Shown here piece by piece: positions 50,963-60,644 of a DNA stretch of 64,000 nucleotides (within the stretch, counting starts at the first letter, position 1; every line of letters begins with the position of its first letter). Both the position numbers and the translations under genes were made by a program. The stretch comes from CAVQBP01 sp963848195 (GTDB lineage Bacteria > Bacteroidota > Ignavibacteria > Ignavibacteriales > Ignavibacteriaceae): NCBI GenBank assembly GCA_963848195.1, contig CAWKCY010000020.1:62001-126000 (forward strand), given 5' to 3'. Under the pieces are notes generated by a model that saw only the letters and a program-made list of their open reading frames with translations, was not told the DNA's origin and ran no database searches.

Positions 50963-53263
50963 ATGGAATTTAATCCTCTCTCAAAAATTCTTAAGAAATC
51001 ATCATCATCCGCACGTATTGCTGCTCTTCTTGTAATTTTTATTTCTATATACGGCTGCAGACAAAGTGAGCCTGAGAAGTTTAATCCTGATAAATACGTT
51101 GACCCATTTATTGGAACTTCAGCACATGGACATACATTTCCGGGAGCCACCCTCCCTTTCGGGATGGTTCAGTTAAGTCCCGATAATGGTACTTCCGGGT
51201 GGGATTGGTGCTCCGGATATAATTATTCGGACAGCTTAATTATCGGATTCAGCCACACACATTTAAGCGGAACAGGAATCGGGGATTTATGCGATATACT
51301 TTTTATGCCAGCGGTTTTAGCAATTGATTCTAATACATCGGCTTCAAAATTAAATAATCTTCATTCACACTTTTCGCATAAAAATGAAATGGCTGAACCT
51401 GGATACTATTCGGTTCTGCTTGATGCTTATAATATAATAGCTGAATTGACAGCGTCTAAAAGAGCAGGCTTTCAGAGATACACCTTTCCTAAAGTTAAGG
51501 ATGCTGTTATTGTACTCAACTTAGGTCACAGCTTAAACTGGGACAGCACTACAGATGCTTATATCAAAATAATTAATGACAGCTCTATAGCCGGTTACAG
51601 ATTGTCAACCGGATGGGCTAAAGATCAGAGAGTCTATTTCGCAGCTAAATTTTCTATACCCTTTAAAAGCTATTTAATAAGCCTGAATAATAAGTTTGTT
51701 AACGGTAAACAAGAAATTAAAGGAAGAATTGTTTCAGGTATTTTCAAATTTGATACAAATAATAGTAATGTAATTATGGTTAAAACCGGTATTTCATCTG
51801 CTAGCATTAAAGGTGCTCTAGATGACCTGAACTCTGAAATACCATCATGGGACTTTCATTCTGTAAGAAATTCTGCAGCAGCGGCTTGGGAAAATGAATT
51901 AAATAAAATTCAGGTCACAACACCTTCTAATTCCCTTAAGAAAATCTTTTATACTGCACTTTACCACTCATTGATTGCACCGAATCTTTTCAGCGATATA
52001 GACGGATATTTTAAGGGGCCCGATAGCCTCGTTCATAAAGCTGAAGACTATAATCAATATACTGTCTTTTCTCTTTGGGATACTTTCCGGGCAGAGCATC
52101 CCCTGTTTACAATTATTGAAAAGGATAAAGTAAATGATTTTGTAAGATCTATGCTCGCATATTATAAGATGACTGGACTTCTTCCCGTCTGGGAACTGGA
52201 GGGTAATGAGACTAATACAATGATCGGTTATCATGCTGTTCCTGTCATAGCCGATGCAATTCTTAAGGGATTTAATGGATTTGATGTTAATGAAGCTTTT
52301 GAAGCTATGAAAGCAAGTGCAATGCAGGATCAATTCGGATTAAATTATTATAAAAAATTAGGGTATGTTCCGGCAGATAAAGAAAACGAATCTGTTTCTA
52401 AAACACTAGAATATGCCTATGATGACTGGTGTATAGCTCAGATAGCCAGATATCTAAATAAAGATAATGATTATAAGCTTTTCATGGATAGAGCAGCAAA
52501 TTATAAAAATCTTTTTGATACCGCCACCGGTTTTATGAGAGGCAAAAACAGTAATGGAAAATGGGTTGCGGATTTTAATCCCCGCTATTCTAATCATCGC
52601 AGTAATGAATATACCGAAGGCAACGCCTGGCAATGGGATTGGTTTGTTCCGCAGGATATAAATGGCTTGATAAACTTAATGAACGGTAAAGAAAAATTCA
52701 CTCAGAAACTCGATTCTCTTTTTAATCAAAAACCTTTAATTGAAGGGAAAAATGCCTCTCCCGATATTTCCGGTTTAATCGGTCAATATGCCCATGGAAA
52801 TGAACCAAGCCATCATATTGCTTATATCTATAATTATGCAGGTAAACCATGGAAGACTCAGGAAATAACAAGAAAAATAATGGAAAAACTTTACTCAGAT
52901 TCGACAGACGGCTTATGCGGAAACGATGATTGCGGACAAATGTCTGCATGGTATCTATTCAGCTCAATCGGGTTTTATCCTGTGAATCCCGCTGAAGGAA
53001 TTTATCTAATCGGAAGTCCGTTATTTAATAAAGTATCTATTGATGTTGACAATGGAAGACATTTTATAATTGAAGCTAAAAATGTTTCAAGTATTAATAA
53101 ATATATTCAGTCTGCAACTTTAAATGATAAGGTACTAAATAGAACATTTATCTATCACAAAGAAATAATGGATGGCGGCGAACTTATCTTCAATATGGGA
53201 AGTGAACCAAATAAAAACTGGGGTTCAAAACAGAGCAGACTATCCCCCTTCCATGAATATTAA
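50963..53263 (+). CDS. GH92 alpha-mannosidase, lipoprotein
   Basis: The 766-residue protein has a lipobox-like end of its signal (IYGC, Cys32). Then come the GH92 landmarks: YVDPFIGTSAHGHTFPGATL near 44, PFGMVQLSPDNGTSGWDWCS, FSHTHLSGTG near 94, LWDTFRAEHPLFTIIEKDKV near 372, NDDCGQMSAWYLFSSIGFYP near 653 and PVNPAEGIYLIGSPLF near 673. GH92 enzymes are Ca2+-dependent, inverting exo-alpha-mannosidases, usually acting on alpha-1,2 links. The ATG is 3 bp after the GH125 stop, so the two are cotranscribed. Lipid anchoring places it at the cell envelope. Confidence 0.93.
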   Translation: MEFNPLSKILKKSSSSARIAALLVIFISIYGCRQSEPEKFNPDKYVDPFIGTSAHGHTFPGATLPFGMVQLSPDNGTSGWDWCSGYNYSDSLIIGFSHTHLSGTGIGDLCDILFMPAVLAIDSNTSASKLNNLHSHFSHKNEMAEPGYYSVLLDAYNIIAELTASKRAGFQRYTFPKVKDAVIVLNLGHSLNWDSTTDAYIKIINDSSIAGYRLSTGWAKDQRVYFAAKFSIPFKSYLISLNNKFVNGKQEIKGRIVSGIFKFDTNNSNVIMVKTGISSASIKGALDDLNSEIPSWDFHSVRNSAAAAWENELNKIQVTTPSNSLKKIFYTALYHSLIAPNLFSDIDGYFKGPDSLVHKAEDYNQYTVFSLWDTFRAEHPLFTIIEKDKVNDFVRSMLAYYKMTGLLPVWELEGNETNTMIGYHAVPVIADAILKGFNGFDVNEAFEAMKASAMQDQFGLNYYKKLGYVPADKENESVSKTLEYAYDDWCIAQIARYLNKDNDYKLFMDRAANYKNLFDTATGFMRGKNSNGKWVADFNPRYSNHRSNEYTEGNAWQWDWFVPQDINGLINLMNGKEKFTQKLDSLFNQKPLIEGKNASPDISGLIGQYAHGNEPSHHIAYIYNYAGKPWKTQEITRKIMEKLYSDSTDGLCGNDDCGQMSAWYLFSSIGFYPVNPAEGIYLIGSPLFNKVSIDVDNGRHFIIEAKNVSSINKYIQSATLNDKVLNRTFIYHKEIMDGGELIFNMGSEPNKNWGSKQSRLSPFHEY

Positions 53264-53297
53264 ATAAAATTAAAAGCTAAATAAGGATTATACTCAA

Positions 53298-54704
53298 ATG
53301 AAATTACTTATGGCTATTCTTACTATTAGTGCGTTTCTATTCCTCTTCTTTTCAATCTCATTTACTATTTCAAAAGATCGGGATAATATAATACCTTATG
53401 ATAATACTGAATCTCGAAATGACCAAATTGATAAAGAAAAACTGGCGCAGGAAGTAAAACAGGAATTCCTGCACGCATGGAATGGTTATAAGAAATATGC
53501 TTGGGGTCATGATGTTCTCAATCCCATCTCAAAATCATACCGCGATTGGTATGGCGTTTCCATGTATATGACTCCTGTGGATGCCTTCGATACTATGATC
53601 TTAATGGGATTGAAAGATGAAGCAGAAGAAGCAAAAGAACTAGTTTTCAAAAACTTATCTTTTGATCAAAATATTTCTGTTCAGACTTTTGAAATTACTA
53701 TCCGTATGCTTGGAGGTCTGCTTTCTTCATATCAGATGGATGGAGATAAAAGATTTTTGAACTTAGCTGAAGATTTAGGTATTCGGCTGCTTCCATCGTT
53801 TGAATCAAAAACCGGCATGCCGTATAGATATGTCAACTTAAAGACCGGAGAAATAAAAGGAAATATAAGCAATCCGGCTGAAATAGGAACTTTGTTAATT
53901 GAATTCGGAACATTAAGTAAGTTAACAGCCAATCCCGTTTACTATAATAAAGCAAAGAAAGCCTTGATTGAAGTATATAAAAGACGTTCAAAGATAGGAC
54001 TTGTTGGTTCTACAATCAATGTGGATACTGGGGAATGGGAAAATACCGACAGTCATATCAGTGGAGGGATAGACTCATATTATGAGTACTTGCTTAAATG
54101 TTCAATACTTTTCGGAGATGAAGATTGTAAATCAATGTGGCAAACAAGTATAAAATCAATTAACAAATATTTGCCTGATTCTGTTAATTCAGGTTTCTGG
54201 TACGGCCATGCAGATATGAATACAAGTAAAAGGACATCTACTACTTTCGGTTCTCTCGATGCATTTTTCCCCGCATGCCTTGCATTATCAAATGATCTGA
54301 AAAGAGCTGAAAAACTTGAAGCATCATGCTTTAAAATGTGGAATCTTGAAGGGATTGAACCGGAACAGTTAAATTATAAGACAATGGAAATCATATCTCC
54401 TCAATATTTTCTAAGACCTGAAATTATTGAATCTGCATATTATTTATATCATTACACCGGCGACGAAAAATATCTTAAGATGGGAGAAACTTTTCTGAAA
54501 GCACTTATTAAATACTGCAGAACTTCCGAAGGTTATGCTTCTCTTAAAAGCGTTATTACAAAAGAAAAAGCAGATGATATGGAAAGTTTCTTTTTTGCCG
54601 AAACATTAAAATATCTCTTTCTTTTATTTGCACCTCCCAATACTCTTGATTTCAACAAAATTATTTTCAACACAGAAGCTCATCCAATCCAAAGAACCTG
54701 GTGA
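53298..54704 (+). CDS. GH47 alpha-1,2-mannosidase
   Basis: The 468-residue protein has a signal/anchor at residues 5-25, followed by a GH47 (alpha/alpha)7 domain: AWNGYKKYAWGHDVLNPISK near 55, SMYMTPVDAFDTMILMGLKD near 86, SVQTFEITIRMLGGLLSSYQ near 123, NPAEIGTLLIEFGTLSKLT near 193, ENTDSHISGGIDSYYEYLLK near 249, RPEIIESAYYLYHYTGD near 371, and a final FNTEAHP whose Thr is the Ca2+-binding position of GH47. The family is mainly eukaryotic (ER/Golgi mannosidase I) with few bacterial members; it cleaves Man-alpha-1,2-Man. It lies 34 bp after the GH92 gene. Confidence 0.9.
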   Translation: MKLLMAILTISAFLFLFFSISFTISKDRDNIIPYDNTESRNDQIDKEKLAQEVKQEFLHAWNGYKKYAWGHDVLNPISKSYRDWYGVSMYMTPVDAFDTMILMGLKDEAEEAKELVFKNLSFDQNISVQTFEITIRMLGGLLSSYQMDGDKRFLNLAEDLGIRLLPSFESKTGMPYRYVNLKTGEIKGNISNPAEIGTLLIEFGTLSKLTANPVYYNKAKKALIEVYKRRSKIGLVGSTINVDTGEWENTDSHISGGIDSYYEYLLKCSILFGDEDCKSMWQTSIKSINKYLPDSVNSGFWYGHADMNTSKRTSTTFGSLDAFFPACLALSNDLKRAEKLEASCFKMWNLEGIEPEQLNYKTMEIISPQYFLRPEIIESAYYLYHYTGDEKYLKMGETFLKALIKYCRTSEGYASLKSVITKEKADDMESFFFAETLKYLFLLFAPPNTLDFNKIIFNTEAHPIQRTW

Positions 54705-54748
54705 TAATCTTAATTTGACATTCTGAACGGAGTGGTTATCTCTCTACT

Positions 54749-54815
54749 GACCTCGTAGAGGTCAAATAATTGTAGAAAACAGGTAATTTTATACAACGAA
54801 TCCTCGGAGAGGATT
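54749..54815. repeat. Two-stem repeat unit (GACCTC and AATCCTC stems)
   Basis: GACCTC-GTA-GAGGTC (54749-54763), a 35-base linker beginning AAATAATTGTAGAAAACAG, then AATCCTC-GGA-GAGGATT (54799-54815). It is the clearest copy of this architecture. Confidence 0.7.
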
Positions 54816-54877
54816 TATAAGATTCTTTATTTACTAGCAAATTTCTTTATTAGAGATAAAAGAATAGTATTAGAAAG

Positions 54878-54966
54878 ATGACATCTTTAATATTAAAGAG
54901 AAAGTATTATCTGAGATTACATTATTATAATAATACTAATTATTCTTTCATTCTTAAAGATGTCAT
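54878..54966. repeat. 89-bp element with AAAGATGTCAT ends, copy C
   Basis: ATGACATCTTT (54878-54888) and AAAGATGTCAT (54956-54966). Both ends are extended to near-complete palindromes (AAAGATGACATCTTT and AAAGATGTCATCTTT). The interior differs from copies A and B. Confidence 0.7.
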
Positions 54967-55019
54967 CTTTGAGTTTCCACTTACTACAAACTACAAACAA
55001 CAGACCAAAAACCAATTTA

Positions 55020-58000
55020 TTATTCCATTATCCTAATAACCCCAGCTCCATTATAAGAGTGAAATTCAGGGTCATACATTGCATCTGCACCAATTAAAGG
55101 GAGCTGGTATTTCCCTTTACTTACTACCCGGAGCATATAATAAAATTCCCTTTTTGTATTCCTGTCAAGGTTTGTGAATAATAATAACCTGTCATCCCTT
55201 ATATCCATATATTGAACATTAATCGGGTCCTTTGTTTTCCACTGCAACTCTGTTGAAGCGGATAGTCTCGGGTTTTCTATTTCAAATCCAGCAGGAAGAA
55301 GATCGGTAATTACAATATTTTCTGCCGAACGTGACATCCCCTCAAGTGTTATTTTACATACAATTAACTGTCCTTGCTTAAAGTTATTATTCTGTACAGG
55401 GTACCCGCTTCTATAATCATAATAGCTTCTCCTTACCTTCATGAATGAATCTTCTTCTTTTATCTTTTGAGAAGTTTTAATTCCTTCACTGCTCCAGAAG
55501 TAATAAACTTCTCCTTTTCCAGAAGAATTTAATACAACATCCCCCTTATTCAGTTCATCGGAAGTCAAGGTCAGATCATTATTATTGTAAGTTCCTATTG
55601 CCTTTCCCCCGGAAGTAATATCAATTTTCATATCGGTATTTGCCGTTCTGGCAGCAGCCTTTCCTAGTGCCAGAAATGCAAAGGATCTTTCCTGTGTGGA
55701 ATACATTTGATCAGTCATTTGAGTTATATGTTTTATCATATATGGTATCTGGCTGCTGTTCGGCTGAACTTCAAGCAGAACATTAAGCATTATGGCATTG
55801 GCCCTTACTTCAGAATCGAAATTACCCCCGCTCATTCTTTCCGTTTTTTCTGGAACATATGAAGCCGGGATTATTTCATAATATGTATTCCAGTTATTTG
55901 TTAAAGCATAAGCTCCGGCTAGCAAATACTTTGTATCTGTTGATAAAAGATTTGGTCTGGCTTTATAATAATTCATCGTTGAAATATCCCCTTTATCTGC
56001 GAGTGCAAGTACATAAAGGGTATACAATATCTCCTTATTGGCTATTTTACGTATGGTTCTCCTGTTCTGTTCGTAAGTAATGTAATCATAAGTGCTGTTT
56101 TCCTTAGCTCTTTTGGCTATATAGTTTAACAGTTTATCTAATACGTTTACGGAAGGGTTATAACCTGCTTTTTGTGCTTCGATTAAAAAGTGTGCAGCAT
56201 AAACACTCCCCCACCAGTTTGTATATGTCCCTCCCTCCCAGTATGCAATTGAACCATCATATAACTGCATCGATTCTATTTTTCTAATCCCTTCTTTTAC
56301 ATAATATTCAGGATTATTAGTCATGTACATTTCCGGTGCAACTAATTTAGCCAGATCTTCAAAGTATAATTGAGGAAATAATTTTGAAACAGTCTGTTCT
56401 ATACAGCCGTATGGGTATCCGACAAGATATTTTAACTGCTTTGCAAATTTAACTGCGGGAAATCTACTTATTGTTAATGACGTTTTTTGAGTTGATGTCA
56501 GATAATCTTTCGAAATATCCAGCTTGATTCTCTGTTCCGGTTTAATTATCCCGCTGCCGCTTTCTACTACAAGTGGGGAAATTGGACGTACTCCTATTTC
56601 AATCTCTTCTTTTACTTTTGCAATCCCTGAAGTTTCAAAAACTATTTTACCGGTACCAATTTCATTTCCGGTCTTTATTGAAAATGTAACGTGATTTGTA
56701 GAATTTGCTCCAACAGAAACTGATTGGACAGCTCGTGAACTAATGTTAACCGGTCCTTCCGTTTTCAAATTTACATTTACATTCCCTTTGTTCCCGGTGG
56801 TATTAATTACTGTTACAGTTGTACTTAAAGAATCATTCATGGCAAGAAATCTTGGCACCTGAGCCTCAATAATTATATCATCTGCAACTTTCATATGCTC
56901 TTCTGCGCTTCCGAATCTTGAACCTGAATAAGCCAGAGCCATTAACCGGACATCACCGTTAAATTGAGGGATATTCAATTCAACTTTCACAATTCCATCA
57001 CCATTGGTTTTCTGAATGCCGCTCCACAAGGAGAGCACATGAAATCTTTCCGATTTAATAGGATTAGATCTTTTTCGGAGCTGATTTTCCTCTTCCATGT
57101 TTCCTCCTCCCGGTGACGAACTAAGAGAAACAATTTCAGGGAGTAAAAGCTTATACAGATCATAACCGGATACACTTAAAGGTCTTTTTCCATACATATA
57201 TTTATAAGGATCAGGTGTCTGAAAATCCTTAATTTGAAGTATACCCTCATCAACTGCTGCTAAAGTTACATAAATTTCTTTTTCCGGCATAGTTTTGATT
57301 ATAATATCCTGTTTGGTTAGAGGCTTTATTTTTGATGGAGCTTTTATTTCAACAGACAAACGGTTTTCTTTCCTTTCTACCTTCACTGATGCAAAGCCGT
57401 GTCCGGCTAAGAAAGGAGTTGTGTTCTCAATTGAATGTTTTCTAAATAATGTTGCTGCGACATAAATATTCGGCATATAATCGTCAGTTAATTCCAATTC
57501 CATTTCTGCCGAACGGTTTTCAACGTTTATGAATTTATAGGAATATACATCATTTCTTTCAACCGTAACCAGCATTTTACCCGCAAAAGGAGTTGTAAAC
57601 AAAATCTTCGCTTTTTCCCCCGGTTTATAAGTCCCTTTATCAAAGACAATTTCAACTCTTCCTTCTTTATCAACATCAAAAGATGAGGCCGTGGTTCTCC
57701 CCCACCCGTATGCATAAAATGATTTTTTCTGATATTCCTCACTTCCTTTTCTGTAAATCCTTAATTCATATTCTCCTGACTTATCAAGTGCAAATTGGAA
57801 ATCTTTAGGATTATTTGTGATTACAAATTCTTTTTCCCATTCTTCAATCTCTTTTTTCCCCGATGTATAATAAAAACGTCCCGAATTATCTTTCTTTAGA
57901 ACCGTCTGCCATTCATACCTTATTAACTTTGCCAAAACATTAAAATTATTAATGGATTTGTCGTTTTCATCTACTGCTGCTATCTGAAATGTCTGCATTT

Positions 58001-60434
58001 CATTAACAGCAAAATAATAACCCGGGGCTTTTATTCCGATAAAATAATTTTTAGTATATACATCAAAACTGATATTTCTATTTACTGTTCTTCCGGTTAC
58101 ATCAAAAACAGAAACATACGCAGTTCCTTTTATTATTCCTCCTGAATTTAAGTCCTGCGGAATCTTGTATTGAAATCCTGAATTGCCATTCTGATCCAGG
58201 ACACTGTCAATAAAATAATTTTCTACATTTGAATTTTTCACGGAAGAATTCGAAAAATCAAACTTAGGATATTTTTTACTCTTGAAGGGTACATTTGTCA
58301 GCTGCACTTCAGCCTGATATTTCAAGCCCGCAGCAGGGGCTCCGAATAAAAATTCCGATTCAACTTTAACGTTTACAGTTTCCCCGGGATATTTCACTTT
58401 ATCGTCACTGCTCAAATTTACTCTGATTTTGTCCGGTACAAAATCTTCAACACTAAACCGGTAAGAGCCTAATAATTGCTTCGGACCGGAATAAATTTCA
58501 GCTATATATTCTCCGGTCTGCGCATATCCTGGTATTTCAAATGAAAGTTCAAAAGAACCCTGTGCATTTAATTCTTTCCTAAATTCCTGGAAAACTTTTC
58601 CTGTTGGCGTTATTATTTTGACAATGATAGGGAGTTCATCTATAATCTTTATTTTATCATCCCTGATTATTGCAGATAAATTTACTTTATCCCCCGTCCG
58701 GTATATATTCCTATCGGAATAAATAAAAGTATTATAATCAGGAGTGTAGTCGTAAGCTCCCCCTACATCAAAGCGTGATGTCTCAATTTCTGTTCTATTT
58801 AAATCAATGAAATTAAAATCATTATCCTTTTCTGCAGTTACTAACCTTGGTGTAAATCCTTCAACACTCTTTTTGATATCAGTAAATTTAATAATCCCTT
58901 CACTATTAGTTTTCCCGGTGAGAAGAGTCTGGTTATTATCGGATATAATACTTATTTCAACATTTTCAACGGGTTCGGCTTTATCAATAGAATTTACAAA
59001 AACAATTATTTCACTACTGCTGATCTTACTAATAATTCCCAAATTCGATACAGCAAAAAACTTTGAATCACTTATCCATCTTTCATCTTCAGAACTAACA
59101 TTAATCAGGTAAATTCCTTTGAATCTTTGATTTAAAACCTTATCTACATTAACGGTAAATTTCTGTAGCCAGTTCTTTTTATCCTTCAAATCAATTTTTT
59201 TGGTATAAATCGATTTTCCATCATCTTCGGTGTAATACCGGCTGTTCCAATAATAATAACCTTCATCTTCATCATTATAAGAATAATTTCGATACCCTGA
59301 CCTGTTTAGAAAATGAAGAAGATTATTTTTAAATATCTGCGACACTTCAATTTCTATTGATGTCAAATTCACCGCATTAACTTCAAGGTTTTTATTCCCG
59401 CTCATCATTAAATACATTCCCGATTTATCGGCAAAGTTTATTGAGGGATTTATATCAACAAAGGAAACCTCCTGGCTGTAATCGAATTCCAATTCTCCCC
59501 CGTATAATCCGGGGAGTCCCTTTTTTATTATTAAATTCGCACTGTTGATACCGCTTAAATCTGTTTCAATCCTAAACTGATTCTCGTTTGCATAGAATTT
59601 GAGATCCCTCTTAGGTTCTAATGAAACATATTCTGAAAGTTTTTTATCATCAACTGTTTGAGTTGTATAAACATTTATCCACCCTGTTGAACCGTCAAAT
59701 CCCGATGTTACGGAAGTAATTGTTAATTTTGTAATCGGAGGCAGCTTTTGATTAAATGTCCTTTCGTCCTGCAATGCTTTTTTACCCAAAACGGATTGGA
59801 GGCCTTTTTTAATAACTATCTTTAAATCCTCCGTTTTATCAGTTTGACTTATTTCACCGTAATTTATTGCAATTATATCCGAAGGGGCATTTGAAACAAT
59901 TTTGAAATTAACTACCGGCTCATCATTTTTATAAACTTCCAGAAAATCTCTTATCTTGCCGGGATCAACTGCATAATTAAAATATATATTCGACTGAACA
60001 CTGATCTTATAAGATTCATTTGGAATCTGAGTCCAGAAAAAATCACTCTTTGTTACATCAAAATCGGGAGTTTGGAATTTATAAGTTTCGAAATCCGCAG
60101 TATATTTTGTATTAAATAATACCTTATCGGTTACCCTGGCTGTATAAGTTTGGATTGGCTCAAGGGGATAATCGGGTGAAAACAGAAGAGTCTTTGAATC
60201 TGTCCATTTGAATTTCCCGGCAATCTTTGGTTCAAAAACTACATACTCCTCAGTCAGCCATTTATTCTGAATATCAGCGGGCGCAAGATCTTTTGAGAAT
60301 TCAATGGAGAAGGTTGTTAATCTCTCAACTTTACCCTGAGGAGAAAAATTTGATATTTCAACTGTATTGCCAGGTCCGCATCCAACTAAATAAAGAAGTA
60401 TAAATATAATTGATAAGGTTTTTAATTGATTCAC
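55020..60434 (-). CDS. Bacterial alpha-2-macroglobulin-like lipoprotein
   Basis: The 1804-residue protein has lipoprotein signal LYLVGC with Cys19. Successive macroglobulin (MG) beta-sandwich domains fill most of the first 1,200 residues, with the bait-region-preceding motif PNIYVAATLF and the A2M core ETSRFDVGGAYDYTPDYNTF, YSDRNIYRTGDKVNLSAIIR and VDEGILQIKDFQTPDPYKYM. The thioester motif is YPYGCIEQT with Cys1344, placed in the (alpha/alpha) TED domain. This is the YfhM-like branch, thought to trap attacking proteases in the periplasm. pbpC, its frequent partner, is not adjacent. The start is GTG at 60434 with GGGAG 8 bases upstream. Confidence 0.92.
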   Translation of the reverse strand: MNQLKTLSIIFILLYLVGCGPGNTVEISNFSPQGKVERLTTFSIEFSKDLAPADIQNKWLTEEYVVFEPKIAGKFKWTDSKTLLFSPDYPLEPIQTYTARVTDKVLFNTKYTADFETYKFQTPDFDVTKSDFFWTQIPNESYKISVQSNIYFNYAVDPGKIRDFLEVYKNDEPVVNFKIVSNAPSDIIAINYGEISQTDKTEDLKIVIKKGLQSVLGKKALQDERTFNQKLPPITKLTITSVTSGFDGSTGWINVYTTQTVDDKKLSEYVSLEPKRDLKFYANENQFRIETDLSGINSANLIIKKGLPGLYGGELEFDYSQEVSFVDINPSINFADKSGMYLMMSGNKNLEVNAVNLTSIEIEVSQIFKNNLLHFLNRSGYRNYSYNDEDEGYYYWNSRYYTEDDGKSIYTKKIDLKDKKNWLQKFTVNVDKVLNQRFKGIYLINVSSEDERWISDSKFFAVSNLGIISKISSSEIIVFVNSIDKAEPVENVEISIISDNNQTLLTGKTNSEGIIKFTDIKKSVEGFTPRLVTAEKDNDFNFIDLNRTEIETSRFDVGGAYDYTPDYNTFIYSDRNIYRTGDKVNLSAIIRDDKIKIIDELPIIVKIITPTGKVFQEFRKELNAQGSFELSFEIPGYAQTGEYIAEIYSGPKQLLGSYRFSVEDFVPDKIRVNLSSDDKVKYPGETVNVKVESEFLFGAPAAGLKYQAEVQLTNVPFKSKKYPKFDFSNSSVKNSNVENYFIDSVLDQNGNSGFQYKIPQDLNSGGIIKGTAYVSVFDVTGRTVNRNISFDVYTKNYFIGIKAPGYYFAVNEMQTFQIAAVDENDKSINNFNVLAKLIRYEWQTVLKKDNSGRFYYTSGKKEIEEWEKEFVITNNPKDFQFALDKSGEYELRIYRKGSEEYQKKSFYAYGWGRTTASSFDVDKEGRVEIVFDKGTYKPGEKAKILFTTPFAGKMLVTVERNDVYSYKFINVENRSAEMELELTDDYMPNIYVAATLFRKHSIENTTPFLAGHGFASVKVERKENRLSVEIKAPSKIKPLTKQDIIIKTMPEKEIYVTLAAVDEGILQIKDFQTPDPYKYMYGKRPLSVSGYDLYKLLLPEIVSLSSSPGGGNMEEENQLRKRSNPIKSERFHVLSLWSGIQKTNGDGIVKVELNIPQFNGDVRLMALAYSGSRFGSAEEHMKVADDIIIEAQVPRFLAMNDSLSTTVTVINTTGNKGNVNVNLKTEGPVNISSRAVQSVSVGANSTNHVTFSIKTGNEIGTGKIVFETSGIAKVKEEIEIGVRPISPLVVESGSGIIKPEQRIKLDISKDYLTSTQKTSLTISRFPAVKFAKQLKYLVGYPYGCIEQTVSKLFPQLYFEDLAKLVAPEMYMTNNPEYYVKEGIRKIESMQLYDGSIAYWEGGTYTNWWGSVYAAHFLIEAQKAGYNPSVNVLDKLLNYIAKRAKENSTYDYITYEQNRRTIRKIANKEILYTLYVLALADKGDISTMNYYKARPNLLSTDTKYLLAGAYALTNNWNTYYEIIPASYVPEKTERMSGGNFDSEVRANAIMLNVLLEVQPNSSQIPYMIKHITQMTDQMYSTQERSFAFLALGKAAARTANTDMKIDITSGGKAIGTYNNNDLTLTSDELNKGDVVLNSSGKGEVYYFWSSEGIKTSQKIKEEDSFMKVRRSYYDYRSGYPVQNNNFKQGQLIVCKITLEGMSRSAENIVITDLLPAGFEIENPRLSASTELQWKTKDPINVQYMDIRDDRLLLFTNLDRNTKREFYYMLRVVSKGKYQLPLIGADAMYDPEFHSYNGAGVIRIME

Positions 60435-60644
60435 AATAATCTCCCTTTAAAAGATTAGTGGAAGGAAAAATTAAAGAATTTATTAAGTATGCAGATCAAT
60501 ATTTTAGAATATTTGCTGTTATTATTATATGATAAAATCTAATAAAAATATTATCTTACAGCAAAAAAATAATCGAAGATATATTTTGTTTATTGATATT
60601 AAGGGAAGAAAATCCTATTATTATTATATTAAATTGGAGTTGAA
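60435..60644. other. Promoter spacer between alpha-2-macroglobulin and microprotein genes
   Basis: 210 bp of AT-rich sequence between divergent genes. GGAG at 60636-60639 belongs to the microprotein. Nothing else is recognised. Confidence 0.4.

Larger units (their letters stand above)
54705..55019. other. Repeat-filled spacer between GH47 and alpha-2-macroglobulin genes
   Basis: This 315-bp spacer between convergent genes holds a fragment of the GTCATTCTGAAC family (54717-54742), a two-stem repeat unit and the third AAAGATGTCAT element, leaving almost no unique DNA. Confidence 0.65.

Noticed and set aside
51968..52333. 121-aa minus-strand frame
   Set aside because: Antisense to the conserved GH92 coding region, with no Shine-Dalgarno and no domain-like content.
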